From an uncultured Collinsella sp. (lineage in GTDB: Bacteria; Actinomycetota; Coriobacteriia; Coriobacteriales; Coriobacteriaceae), in assembly GCA_902494195.1 (NCBI GenBank), contig CABUSH010000028.1, positions 1 to 28,848 on the forward strand: a DNA stretch of 28,848 nucleotides. Direction: 5' to 3'. Positions within the stretch are counted from its first letter, which is position 1, and every line of letters begins with the position of its first letter. A model generated the notes under the pieces. The model did no database searches. It was not told the DNA's origin and worked only from the letters and a program-made list of their open reading frames with translations. Shown here piece by piece: positions 16,801 through 24,522 of this stretch. The position numbers and the translations under genes are program-made.

Positions 16801-17633
16801 CGATAAAGCGTCAGAAGGACCGCGCGAGCGGCCAGACCTCGTTCTTCGACATGTTTGGTGATGTTGAGGGCTCGGGTTTCGAGGTCAGCGTGCCCGATCC
16901 GGACGGCCAGGAATGGGACCGCCACCTCAAGCTGAGCCAGGAGAAGGAGGTTCTGGGCATCTATGTCTCGGACCACCCGCTGCGCCCGTTTGAGTATGCG
17001 CTTAGCAAAGCGCGCGACTTCTCGTTCTCGCAGATCGATACTGGCTACGAAGTGCAGAACCCCACGGGTGGCACCATCAACCAGGAGATTCCCGAGGGCA
17101 AGGCGCTGTGGTGGGCCGGCATGGTCTCGAGCGTGTCCAAGCGTGTGACCAAAAACGGTGACCCCATGGGCATCGTGCAGCTCGAGGACATGGAAGGCGA
17201 GGCCACCGTCGTGGTGTTCCCCAAGACCTATAAAGAGGCCGAGGGGTACCTGTACGGTGAGGTCGATCCCGAGACCGGCGCGCAGCTGTCCGACGCCTTT
17301 GTGCGCATTAAGGGCAAGCTCGAGCGCTCGGACCGCGGCGACCAGATCATCGCGCAGGAGATCGTGCCGCTGGAGCTCAACGAGGAGAACAATAAGCCCA
17401 AGGTGTTTGAGATCATGGTGCCCAACAGCCGCTTTAGCCAGGGCAATATGGCGCGCCTGGCCACGGTGCTCACCACTAACCCGGGCGGCGACCGCGTGGA
17501 GATCTTTATCGAGCAGGTGGACGGGCGCGTGCTGCGCGCCGAGGTGCCTGCTAAGGTCAACGCGCGCTCGATTCCGCTGCTGGCCGAGGCCAAGGCCATC
17601 GTGGGTAACCAAGGCCGCGTGACGGTTATCTAG
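13830..17633 (+). CDS. dnaE: DNA polymerase III subunit alpha
   Basis: This is the replicative C-family polymerase, 1267 residues. The PHP domain (about 1-280) keeps what look like all metal-binding positions: H7 and H9 in HLHNHT, D16, D40-H41, E126 in GCEVY, H145, and D268/H270 in NDFH. The palm holds D467 and D469 in PDIDMDF and D629 in LKMDFLGL. A helix-hairpin-helix segment (GLAGIRGVGTG) is near 910, and an OB-fold follows near 1090-1150. Compared with E. coli it is about 100 residues longer, mainly because of an insertion at about 57-117 in the PHP domain. An intact PHP site suggests built-in 3'-5' proofreading, as in mycobacterial DnaE1. The start has GGAG 8 bases upstream. Confidence 0.97.
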   Translation: MAFVHLHNHTVFSMLDGATRIQDMVNRAVELGMPAVAITDHGYMYGVPDLALACDAVNHNTPEYKTWSHDKAFLEKDRRDELVEPDPEANPREHAQYVKDMAMWDEKGNIDELKPPLVIKPIFGCEVYFTPDETLARDHKPELYHMILLAKDQEGYVNLMQTVSEAAVQGFYYKPRVTLDNLRRHAKGMICTSACIAGIIPKYIDRGDMEGAIKWAETFRDTFDPGDFYIEIQEHGITTDNGLTDEQMDRTLIDIAKQVGVKVIATNDFHYLRREDAPVQDVIMCIGMNAKVDDPNRMRMTGSEFYMKTEEEMRAMFPYCPEACDNTLEIADKCYVELDWDSIILPRFPLLDPGETHESQFRRECEKGLRQHYGDDWATREIGGVNIKERFEYEYKVICDKGFAAYFLIVAEYVQWAKDNGIGVGPGRGSAAGAIVAYAMNITAFDPLENGLMFERFLSPQRTEMPDIDMDFDDERRLEVVEHVRQLYGPEKVTHVITYSTIKAKQAINDAARVLDYPVYMGQRLSKMVSSDPKVKLKQVLDKQPGKEDLFNPDFAEAYKKDDDARRIIDTALSIEGLTRGEGVHACAVLICRDPVNEHVPTKLDTKGGVEITQYEGHTVADMGLLKMDFLGLRTLTVISKAKANIKKNFGIDIKEEEIPFDDPEIFKLMGSGHTAGVFQVESAGMTATIKNMKPTEYKHVVALIALYRPGPLGAGMVSSYINRMNGKEPAVSYDDRLDDILGETYGTMVYQEQVMLISVEMCGFSKGESDSRIRKPVAKKKIKLLTSTVLHWEDGSDETTYDHWMNGAIKNNYTREVAQKIWDDVLEFASYAFNKSHSAGYAILVMQTAWLKAHYPHEYMAAVLTSYTGKTDKIVHYVSACRHDGIPVLSPDVNESGTEFTATKEGVRFGLAGIRGVGTGVAQAIIAEREAGGPFKTLHDFVERVDSSQANRRVIESLIKAGAFDSTGYPRRQMMHFVDKNNPENIIDAAIKRQKDRASGQTSFFDMFGDVEGSGFEVSVPDPDGQEWDRHLKLSQEKEVLGIYVSDHPLRPFEYALSKARDFSFSQIDTGYEVQNPTGGTINQEIPEGKALWWAGMVSSVSKRVTKNGDPMGIVQLEDMEGEATVVVFPKTYKEAEGYLYGEVDPETGAQLSDAFVRIKGKLERSDRGDQIIAQEIVPLELNEENNKPKVFEIMVPNSRFSQGNMARLATVLTTNPGGDRVEIFIEQVDGRVLRAEVPAKVNARSIPLLAEAKAIVGNQGRVTVI

Positions 17634-17678
17634 GGACGGCGTTGCTGAGGGGTACTCGGTGCGAGATTGGAGGAAGTG

Positions 17679-20600
17679 ATGGCGCAGGGGACGTTTGTGC
17701 AGGCGCTCCGGAAAGAGGCGGCGCTGAGCGGCACCTTTATGAAGGGGCGTTCGCTCATGCTCAACGGCGCCGTGCTTTCGATCGAGGACAGCGGCTCGCG
17801 CTTCTCCAAAAACGTGACGGTCGAGGGCTCGGTGCGAGGCTCGCGCGGCGACCTGTACAAGACGCACGTGGCGCTCGACATGGACGAGCACGAGGTGATC
17901 GACTACGACTGCGATTGCCCCGCTGCCTATCGCTACCCCGGTATGTGCAAGCACGCCATCGCCACGGCGCTGGCGTACCTGGACGCCAGCGGCATTGAGC
18001 CCGTCGAGGGGCTGCGCACATCGGTTCGCACGTTTACGGCGCAGCCGAAACAGCCCGTGCGCACCGCGCCCAAAGTGCCGGCCGTCAACCCTAACTTTCC
18101 CTTCCCGGCGCCAGTTCCCACGAGCCCGAGCCTCATGAAGGCGCTCTCCGATCTTTCGGACGCGCGCATGGATGAGTTGGCGGGCATGCGCCGCAAGCTC
18201 GCCGGCACTGTCGACCCCGATGCCCCCAAGGCGGTGTTGGAGCCCTCGCTGGTGCCGTACTACAATCCGCTGTTTGCCGACCGGTTTAGCTGGGCGCTCG
18301 AGTTCCGCATTCGTTGCGGTTCGGTGTCCTACGTGGTTAAGGACATCGACGGCATGGCCGCCGCCTACGTGCGCGGCGGCACCTTCTCGTACGGCAAGAA
18401 ACTTACATTCCTCCATACGCCCGAGGCCTTCGACGAGGTTTCGGTACGCCTGCTCGACCTTGTTGTGGCAACGGTTGTGTATCTGAGCGACATCACAAGT
18501 TCGCGTTCGGCGTCGTACGACTTTGCCCGCAGCGGCTTTGTCGCCGAGCGCCAGTTGCCGCTGTCCGAGCATGACATCGTATACATGCTGGACTTGCTGC
18601 GTGGCCGGACCATTTCCTTTGAGCCCGCCTGGTCGCGGGGAACGACGACGCATCGTTCCTACGAGGTTGCGGTTGAGTTGTCGCCGGTGGGGGTGGACGA
18701 GGTCTCGGCAAAACAACCGCCGCTCCTTGCCGCCAAGATCGCGCCGGCGGCCGGTGGCAGCTACGACCTGCGCCTGCCCGCCGATATGTACTGCTTTGCC
18801 TCGGGCGACGTTGCCTATCTGGTCGACACGCACCGCGCGCGCCGCGTCGATGCGGCGTTTGCTCAGCATGCGGCGCCGTTCCTATCGCGCTTGCTGCCCT
18901 GTCGCACGCCGGTCCATATCGCCGCCGAGCAGGTGGGCGAATTCTGCCGCATGGCACTGCCCGTGCTGCGCGAATACACTGACCTCACCGCTCCCGCCGT
19001 GCTCGACACCGTGGCGCCCGAGCCGAGCTTTGCCATGGCAATCGGTGTCGACGATGGGCTTGTGACCTGCAAGATTACGGTTGCCTATGGTGATTGGTCG
19101 GCAGACCTCTTTAGCTTGGGCGCTCCGGGCAGCCCCTTCGAAGAGCGGCGTCCGGGCGTGCCGCCGCGCGACGAGGTGGCAGAGTTTCGCGTTATGGACA
19201 CGGCGGCCCTGTATTTCGACTTTTACGAGGGCGGCCTGGCGTTTGAGGAGCGCGACGACGAGAGCCTGTTCCACTTGCTGACCGAGGGCCTGTCTGCCCT
19301 GTCCGAGCTGGGCGAGGTCATGCTCAGCGACCGTCTGCGCCAGATCTCGGTCCGCCCTGCGCCCAAGCTTTCGGTGCGTGCGACCGTCAAGAGCAACCTG
19401 CTCGATGTCGAACTGGGCGCGAGCGGTCTTTCGGCGGCAGATCTTGCCATCTATCTGGATTCGTATAAGCGCCACCAGACGTTTGCGCGTCTCACGTCGG
19501 GCGACATCATTCGCCTGGACGAGGGAGCGCGCGCCGCGTTTGGCCTTGCCGAGGACCTGGGTGTCGATGCCGTCGACCTGCTCGACGGCGTGTCGCTTCC
19601 CGCGTCGAGTACCCTGTTCGTCGACAGCATGCTCGCGCGCACGCCTGTGCTCGAGGCCGATCGCGACGCTGCGTTCCGCCGTACCGTCGAGCGCCTGGAC
19701 ACGCTCGGCAAGATGGACTTTACGGTGCCGGCATCTCTCAAGGCCACACTACGTGGCTACCAGGTCGACGGCTATCAGTGGCTCGGCTCGCTTGAGCACC
19801 TGGGCCTCGGCGGCATCTTGGCCGACGATATGGGCCTGGGCAAAACGTTGCAGATGATCGCACATATCCTGGCGCGCGTGGAAGCGGGGGACACTAAGCC
19901 CACGCTTGTGGTGTGCCCTGCGTCGCTCGTGTACAACTGGACTGCCGAGCTGGAGCGCTTTGCGCCTTCGCTCGACGTGTGCGCCATCGTGGGTGCCAAG
20001 GCACAGCGCCGCGTGCAGATAGCCGGCGTGGCCGAGCATAACGTGGTCGTGACGTCATATGACCTCATGCGCCGCGATATCGACGAGTATGCCGAGCAGG
20101 ACTTTGCCCGCGTTGTGCTCGACGAGGCCCAGTACATTAAAAACCCGCTCACGCAGGTAGCGCGCGCCGCCAAGCGCCTGCCAGCCGGTGTGCGCTTTGC
20201 CCTGACGGGCACGCCCATCGAAAACCGCCTGTCCGAGCTCTGGAGCATCTTTGACTTTTTGATGCCGGGCCTTTTGGGGACGCGCGAGTCGTTTGCCAAG
20301 CGCTTCGAAAGCCCGGTCGAGCACGCCGAGGGCGATAGCGCCGCTCGCCTGCAGGCGCTCGTGTCGCCGTTTGTGCTGCGCCGTGTCAAGGAAGACGTGG
20401 TTGCTGACCTGCCCGAGAAGATCGAGGACACCGTCATGGCGCAGCTCACCGGCGAGCAGCGCAAGCTCTACCTGGCCAACCAAGACCGCATCGCCCAGCA
20501 GGTGCAGCACCGCGAGGCATCCGAGTTTAAGAAAGACAAGCTCAAGGTGCTCGCCGAGCTCACCAAGCTGCGCCAGATCTGCTGCGACCCGCATCTACAC

Positions 20601-21143
20601 TACGAGGACTACAAGGCGGGGAGCGCCAAGCTCGACGCTTGCATGGAGCTCGTGCACGGTGCGCTCGACGGCGGGCATCGCATCCTGTTGTTCAGCCAGT
20701 TTACGGGCATGCTCGACATCATCGGCAAGCGCCTGGCCAAGGAGGACATCGGCTTTCTTAAGCTCACGGGCGCTTCGTCCAAGGAGAGCCGCGCCAAGAT
20801 GGTCGCGCAGTTCCAGGAGGGCGAGGTTCCGGTGTTTCTGATCTCGCTCAAGGCGGGCGGCGTGGGCCTCAACCTGACGGCGGCCGACGTGGTCATTCAC
20901 TACGACCCGTGGTGGAACGTGGCCGCGCAGGACCAGGCGACCGACCGCGCGCACCGTATTGGCCAGCAACATACCGTGACCGTGTACAAGCTCATCGCCA
21001 AGGACACGATCGAGGAGCGCATCATGCAGATGCAGGAGTCCAAGCGCGATCTGGTCAACAGTGTGCTTGGCGGCGACGGCATCTCCTCGGCGCTGTTTAC
21101 CCGCGAGGATGTTCTGGCGCTGCTCGGCGGCGACGGGCGCTAA
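17679..21143 (+). CDS. SWIM zinc-finger SNF2-family helicase
   Basis: A 1154-residue bacterial SNF2 ATPase. The N-terminus carries a SWIM zinc finger, C78-x-C80-x9-C90-x-H92 (DCDCPAAYRYPGMCKH). A long middle region corresponds to the bacterial SNF2-associated domain. The C-terminal ATPase shows DDMGLGKT with K722, VVCPASLVYNW, DEAQ at 815-818, ALTGTPIENR, SQFTGMLD, SLKAGGVGLNLT and DRAHRIGQ. Such proteins translocate on DNA and are thought to remodel protein-DNA complexes; the specific role is unknown. ATG 17679 has GGAGG 5 bases upstream; an upstream TTG at 17667 overlaps that site. Only 45 bases separate it from dnaE, so co-transcription is likely. Confidence 0.94.
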   Translation: MAQGTFVQALRKEAALSGTFMKGRSLMLNGAVLSIEDSGSRFSKNVTVEGSVRGSRGDLYKTHVALDMDEHEVIDYDCDCPAAYRYPGMCKHAIATALAYLDASGIEPVEGLRTSVRTFTAQPKQPVRTAPKVPAVNPNFPFPAPVPTSPSLMKALSDLSDARMDELAGMRRKLAGTVDPDAPKAVLEPSLVPYYNPLFADRFSWALEFRIRCGSVSYVVKDIDGMAAAYVRGGTFSYGKKLTFLHTPEAFDEVSVRLLDLVVATVVYLSDITSSRSASYDFARSGFVAERQLPLSEHDIVYMLDLLRGRTISFEPAWSRGTTTHRSYEVAVELSPVGVDEVSAKQPPLLAAKIAPAAGGSYDLRLPADMYCFASGDVAYLVDTHRARRVDAAFAQHAAPFLSRLLPCRTPVHIAAEQVGEFCRMALPVLREYTDLTAPAVLDTVAPEPSFAMAIGVDDGLVTCKITVAYGDWSADLFSLGAPGSPFEERRPGVPPRDEVAEFRVMDTAALYFDFYEGGLAFEERDDESLFHLLTEGLSALSELGEVMLSDRLRQISVRPAPKLSVRATVKSNLLDVELGASGLSAADLAIYLDSYKRHQTFARLTSGDIIRLDEGARAAFGLAEDLGVDAVDLLDGVSLPASSTLFVDSMLARTPVLEADRDAAFRRTVERLDTLGKMDFTVPASLKATLRGYQVDGYQWLGSLEHLGLGGILADDMGLGKTLQMIAHILARVEAGDTKPTLVVCPASLVYNWTAELERFAPSLDVCAIVGAKAQRRVQIAGVAEHNVVVTSYDLMRRDIDEYAEQDFARVVLDEAQYIKNPLTQVARAAKRLPAGVRFALTGTPIENRLSELWSIFDFLMPGLLGTRESFAKRFESPVEHAEGDSAARLQALVSPFVLRRVKEDVVADLPEKIEDTVMAQLTGEQRKLYLANQDRIAQQVQHREASEFKKDKLKVLAELTKLRQICCDPHLHYEDYKAGSAKLDACMELVHGALDGGHRILLFSQFTGMLDIIGKRLAKEDIGFLKLTGASSKESRAKMVAQFQEGEVPVFLISLKAGGVGLNLTAADVVIHYDPWWNVAAQDQATDRAHRIGQQHTVTVYKLIAKDTIEERIMQMQESKRDLVNSVLGGDGISSALFTREDVLALLGGDGR

Positions 21144-21293
21144 CCCGCTCGGGTGGGGCCGCCAGGGCGGATAGCCCGCGCTGTCCCATCGTCCCCGCTC
21201 GTTATGTGTTCATTTGCGATGCCGTGGATGGTTCGCTTGCCTTTGGGCATAAGAAACATCGAGAACATCGGCACATCAGCAAAGGAGAACATC

Positions 21294-21656
21294 ATGGCGA
21301 AATTCTTTAAGGACCCCGACGGCAAGCTCATTGCCGCCCTTGGCAACGACGTTGCAACCCCTGCCGGCTGCACGGAGCTGACCGCGAACACCGAGGACGC
21401 GGCGCACGAGAAGCACGTGCCCGTCGTCGAGAGCGAGCGCGACGGTCACGTGATCCGTGCACGCGTGGGCTCGGTCGAGCATCCTATGGTGCCCGAGCAC
21501 TACATCGAGTGGATCGCCCTTGAGGCCGAGGGCCGTCTGGAGGTCCATTACCTCCAGCCCGGCATGAAGCCCGCGACGTTTTTTGCCGGCGGTTCCAAGA
21601 CCGGTACCGTCTATGCCTATTGCAACCTGCACGGACTGTGGTCCGCGACGTTCTAG
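21294..21656 (+). CDS. Superoxide reductase (desulfoferrodoxin family, one-iron type)
   Basis: The enzyme reduces superoxide to hydrogen peroxide at a non-heme iron centre, a detoxification route typical of anaerobes. The 120-residue protein has the full His4Cys set: H41 in EKHVP, H63 in VEHPM, H69 in EHYIEW, C110 and H113 in CNLHG. The catalytic lysine K40 precedes H41. The N-terminal desulforedoxin (FeCys4) site is gone: only C26 remains where the two-iron proteins have four cysteines. It therefore resembles class III proteins such as the Treponema enzyme. AAAGGAG at 21281-21287 is 6 bases before ATG 21294; the longer open frame from 21153 is not the start. No rubredoxin electron donor is seen nearby. 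Confidence 0.94.
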   Translation: MAKFFKDPDGKLIAALGNDVATPAGCTELTANTEDAAHEKHVPVVESERDGHVIRARVGSVEHPMVPEHYIEWIALEAEGRLEVHYLQPGMKPATFFAGGSKTGTVYAYCNLHGLWSATF

Positions 21657-21676
21657 GAGCGCGCCCCCGCTCGGGG

Positions 21677-21682
21677 TATCAT
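21677..21682 (+). promoter_or_regulatory. -10 box candidate for the NadE-like gene
   Basis: TATCAT, preceded by GGGG, resembles other -10 boxes in this window. If used, transcription starts near 21690 and the hairpin at 21703-21734 becomes part of the leader of the NadE-like gene. No clear -35 is present, so this is tentative. Confidence 0.3.
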
Positions 21683-21702
21683 AGCTAGCATATGCACATG
21701 CG

Positions 21703-21734
21703 AGCGCCGACTGCATCATGCGGCCGGCGCTTTT
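21703..21734 (+). terminator. Terminator of the superoxide reductase gene
   Basis: AGCGCCG at 21703-21709 pairs with CGGCGCT at 21725-21731, with an internal GCAT/ATGC helix, followed by TTTT at 21731-21734. It lies 46 bases after the stop codon. Confidence 0.72.
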
Positions 21735-21773
21735 ACTACGACAACGATGGTTTACGACGGAAAGGGCTGAGCC

Positions 21774-23759
21774 ATGAAGCTCGCACTTGCACAGATCGAT
21801 ATGCGCCTGGGTGATATTGAGGGTATCTGCGGTCGCATCGAGGACCAGGCGCGCCTGGCCCACGAGCGCGGTGCGCGCGTGCTGTGCGTGCCGGCTCCGC
21901 TCTTTATGGGAGCCCTGCCCGGCGGCCTGGTGGGTGCTGCCGACTTTGAGCACGACATGCTGACGGGCCTGACCGGTGTTGCCGAGCGTATCCAAGAGCT
22001 CGATATGATCTGCATCGTGCCCGCGGCGGTTTCGTTTGAGGGCCAGCCACTGCTCGACTACATGATGCTCAAGGACGGCCATGTAGTGCCGGCCCGTTCG
22101 AGCATTGCCCTGCAGCGCGGTGGGAACGGCGATGCCCGTTGGGCGCCGCCGGTCTTCGACGTGGACGGCGTACGTATCGCCGTGATCTTCGACTTGGACC
22201 GCGAGCTCGAGATGCTGCCGACCGGCGTCGACCTCATCGCCTATTTTCAGTTCAACGCGTTTGATATGACCGACCGCGAGACGGCCGCCATTGCCGCCGT
22301 TCGCAGCGGTGCCTACCGCAAGATCGCGTCCAAGCGCAGCGTATGGTTTGCCTGCATGGCGCCGGTCGGTGCCTATGACGAGTCGGTGTATACCGGCGGA
22401 TCGTTTGTGCTCGACGACTGCGGGCGCGTGGTGGCCCAGGCGCCGTGCTTTGAGGAGAGCCTGCTGGTTCAGGAGATTCAGCGCGGCGTAATGCTCGATG
22501 CTTTGGAGGACCACGAGCTGCCCGAGTTTCGTTCCGAGGAGTGGTTGTGGCAGGCGCTGGTGCTCGCTGTGCGCGATAACGCCCGTGCCCATGGTACGTC
22601 GCGCGCCGTGGTGGCGCTCGAGGGCGATTTGCCGTCGTCCCTGCTGGCGGCACTTGCCGTCGACGCCCTGGGTCCGCGCAATGTGATCGGCCTAGTGCTG
22701 GGACGCAACCGTATCTTTACGCCGGCGCAGGAGGAGGCAGAGGCTGCTCGCTGTGCCGCCGTTCGCGCCATTGCCGAGCGCCTGCATATTCGCACGGTTG
22801 AGCGCGATGCGCCGGATGCCGCGCGTGTGCTCGACCGCGATGTGTCGGCGGGCGACGCCGAGCGTCTGCGCTCTCGCACGCTGGGCCTCATGCTGGAGGA
22901 TACGGCGCTCGAGCTGGGTGCGATGGCGTTGAGTCCACTGTCCAAAACTGAGTACGCGCTGGCGGCGCCCACGCTTTGCGGTGGCTACCAGGGCGATTAC
23001 GCGCCCTTTGGTGATGTGTATCTGTCGACCCTCGAGTTTGTGGCGCGCGTACGCAACCGTACGTCTGCCGTGGTGCCGCAGGAGCTCGTGACGCTCAACG
23101 CGGTGGAGGATTGCATGGAGCGCGTGCTGGCGCAAGCGCTCTCGACGCTTGACGGTCCGGTCGACATGCTCGACCGCGCGGCGCAGCTGCTCGGTGGGCT
23201 CGAGCCGGGCGAAGTCGATGGCACGCTCGAGTCACACGTCGACCGCAACCGTCCCTTCGACGACATTCCGATGGCCGCTGGCAAGCCCGAGGCATGTTCG
23301 TTGCTGCTGATGCTCGTGCGTCAGGGAGAGGTGGCTCGCCGCCAGCTGCCGACGGCGCCGATCGTCTCGGCCCGTTCGTTTGCCGAGCGTGCCTGGCCGT
23401 ATATGCTCGCGTGGTCCGATCTGGGGCTCGACGGCAAGGAGCGCATGACGGTCGATTCTCTGGCGCGCGCCGAGGTGCGTCGTTTTGACGACGACGATAC
23501 GAGTGACCGTATGCGTGGTGAGATGATGGGCATTTTGGGCGAGCTGCTGGGTATTTCGCCCGAGCAGATGGAGGAGTTGCGCTCCGAGGATGGCCAGCGT
23601 CGCCTGCACGAGGGCATGAAGAAGTTTGAGGGCGAGGTCCAGGACGCCATCGATAAGATGATGGGCGGCCAGGGTGGCCCGCAAGGTGGGCCCCAGGGCG
23701 GACCGATGCCGCACCCGCCGGTTGATCCCCGACAGTTCCCGTTCTTCTCGCAGAACTAG
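21774..23759 (+). CDS. Degenerate NAD+ synthetase homologue (nitrilase + NadE-like, catalytic residues lost)
   Basis: The 661-residue protein has the architecture of glutamine-dependent NAD+ synthetase. Residues 1 to about 245 form a nitrilase-like domain (MKLALAQIDMRLGDIEG at the start, TGGSFVLDDCGRVVAQ near its end). About 250-480 is a NadE-like PP-loop domain (LAALAVDALGPRNVIGLVLG, then GDYAPFGDVY). The active sites are degraded: the nitrilase Glu of FPEL is A41 (VPAP), the Lys loop reads ARSSIAL, and the Cys of ICED is F139 (IFDLD). The PP-loop SGGxDS is EGDLPSS (283-289), and TTGNKSE has become LSPLSKTE. A GGPQGGP-repeat tail ends the protein. It is expressed with a good ribosome binding site (GAAAGGG, 8 bases upstream) and is a full-length open frame, so it is likely a functional non-enzyme, not decay. 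Confidence 0.85.
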   Translation: MKLALAQIDMRLGDIEGICGRIEDQARLAHERGARVLCVPAPLFMGALPGGLVGAADFEHDMLTGLTGVAERIQELDMICIVPAAVSFEGQPLLDYMMLKDGHVVPARSSIALQRGGNGDARWAPPVFDVDGVRIAVIFDLDRELEMLPTGVDLIAYFQFNAFDMTDRETAAIAAVRSGAYRKIASKRSVWFACMAPVGAYDESVYTGGSFVLDDCGRVVAQAPCFEESLLVQEIQRGVMLDALEDHELPEFRSEEWLWQALVLAVRDNARAHGTSRAVVALEGDLPSSLLAALAVDALGPRNVIGLVLGRNRIFTPAQEEAEAARCAAVRAIAERLHIRTVERDAPDAARVLDRDVSAGDAERLRSRTLGLMLEDTALELGAMALSPLSKTEYALAAPTLCGGYQGDYAPFGDVYLSTLEFVARVRNRTSAVVPQELVTLNAVEDCMERVLAQALSTLDGPVDMLDRAAQLLGGLEPGEVDGTLESHVDRNRPFDDIPMAAGKPEACSLLLMLVRQGEVARRQLPTAPIVSARSFAERAWPYMLAWSDLGLDGKERMTVDSLARAEVRRFDDDDTSDRMRGEMMGILGELLGISPEQMEELRSEDGQRRLHEGMKKFEGEVQDAIDKMMGGQGGPQGGPQGGPMPHPPVDPRQFPFFSQN

Positions 23760-23767
23760 GCCGCTGC

Positions 23768-23865
23768 GCGCCCGCCAGAGCGGCAATCTGCCTTTCAATC
23801 GTCGGGCATGACCGCCAGGTCAATGCCCTCCTCTTTCAAGGCACCTTGCTCGCTCTGGCGGGCGC
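23768..23865. repeat. 98-base rod-like hairpin between the NadE-like gene and ruvC
   Basis: The outer helix is a perfect 15 bp (23768-23782 with 23851-23865, arm GCGCCCGCCAGAGCG). Inside it stack GCAA/TTGC (23783-23786 with 23846-23849), GCCTT/AAGGC (23790-23794 with 23838-23842), and an apical hairpin of GGGCAT-GACC with GGTC-ATGCCC (23804-23813 with 23818-23828, one bulged A, loop GCCA). It starts 9 bases after the stop codon, and no T-run follows on either strand. It could be a 3'-UTR structure, a small mobile palindrome, or a structured RNA. Confidence 0.75.
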
Positions 23866-23925
23866 TCGCTTGCGTATGCTCAACCTGCATTTAATCTCGG
23901 CTGACTTATGGGGCTGGCGTTGTGT

Positions 23926-23931
23926 TATTCT
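23926..23931 (+). promoter_or_regulatory. ruvCAB promoter -10
   Basis: TATTCT preceded by TGT forms an extended -10. CTGACT at 23901-23906 is a possible -35 with a long 19-base spacer. The SOS box begins 2 bases further downstream, where bound LexA would block the polymerase. Confidence 0.55.
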
Positions 23932-23932
23932 A

Positions 23933-23944
23933 GAACAGACGTTC
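23933..23944. promoter_or_regulatory. LexA (SOS) box upstream of ruvCAB
   Basis: GAACAGACGTTC fits GAAC-N4-GTTC, the core of the Bacillus/actinobacterial SOS box (CGAACRNRYGTTYC). It lies just downstream of the -10 and about 57 bases before the ruvC start. ruvCAB is a known SOS target in many bacteria, which supports the call. Confidence 0.8.
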
Positions 23945-24000
23945 GTGAATAGTGCGCGGGGCGTTGCCTTGCGCTGCGCTTGTGGCGAGGGGAGGCTGGC

Positions 24001-24522
24001 TTGGTTATCTTGGGTATCGACCCCGGTTTGGTCCATACGGGTTGGGGGATTATCGAGGAGCGGCGCGGCGAGGTTCGCTGCCGTGCCTACGGTTGTATCG
24101 AGACCAGCGCGGGCAGTCCGCTTGCGGTGCGCCTGTCTCACATCGCCCGCGACCTTAAGGGTGTCGTGGAGCGTTATCGACCCGATACCGCTGCTATCGA
24201 GAGCATTTACTTTGGCGCCAACGTTCGCTCGGCCATCCCTACGGCGCATGCCCGCGGTGCTGCGCTCGTGGCGCTTTCGGAATGCGCGCTCGAGATCGGC
24301 GAGTACACGCCTATGCAGATTAAGCAGGCCGTTGTGGGCACCGGCGCTGCAGATAAGCGGCAGGTCGCGTATATGGTTCGTACGCTCACACAGCTCGATC
24401 ACGACCCGCATCCCGACCATGCTGCCGATGCCCTAGCCTGCGCCATCTGCCACGTTAACCTCAGCCGCACCCGGGCGCTTACCGGCGGCGAGTTCTATCA
24501 ACAGAGAGGAACCGGATACTGA
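24001..24522 (+). CDS. ruvC: Holliday junction endodeoxyribonuclease RuvC
   Basis: RuvC cleaves Holliday junctions symmetrically as a dimer, working with RuvAB. The 173-residue protein has D7 in ILGIDPG, E67 in AIESIYF, H140 and D143 in HAADALA. The use of His in the third catalytic position matches Thermus-type RuvC; E. coli has Asp there. I choose TTG 24001 because GGAGG at 23991-23995 lies 5 bases upstream and the family N-terminus begins exactly there; ATG 23980 would add seven non-conserved residues. The stop TGA overlaps the ruvA ATG by one base. Confidence 0.96.
   Translation: MVILGIDPGLVHTGWGIIEERRGEVRCRAYGCIETSAGSPLAVRLSHIARDLKGVVERYRPDTAAIESIYFGANVRSAIPTAHARGAALVALSECALEIGEYTPMQIKQAVVGTGAADKRQVAYMVRTLTQLDHDPHPDHAADALACAICHVNLSRTRALTGGEFYQQRGTGY

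Noticed and set aside
13794..18869. A 1691-codon open frame on the minus strand opposite dnaE and the SNF2 gene
   Set aside because: It is the mirror of two well-supported genes. GC-rich codon bias (few T-A third-position combinations) keeps antisense frames open. It spans two unrelated genes and the gap between them, has low-complexity composition (many H, R, G, V, L) and no recognisable domain.
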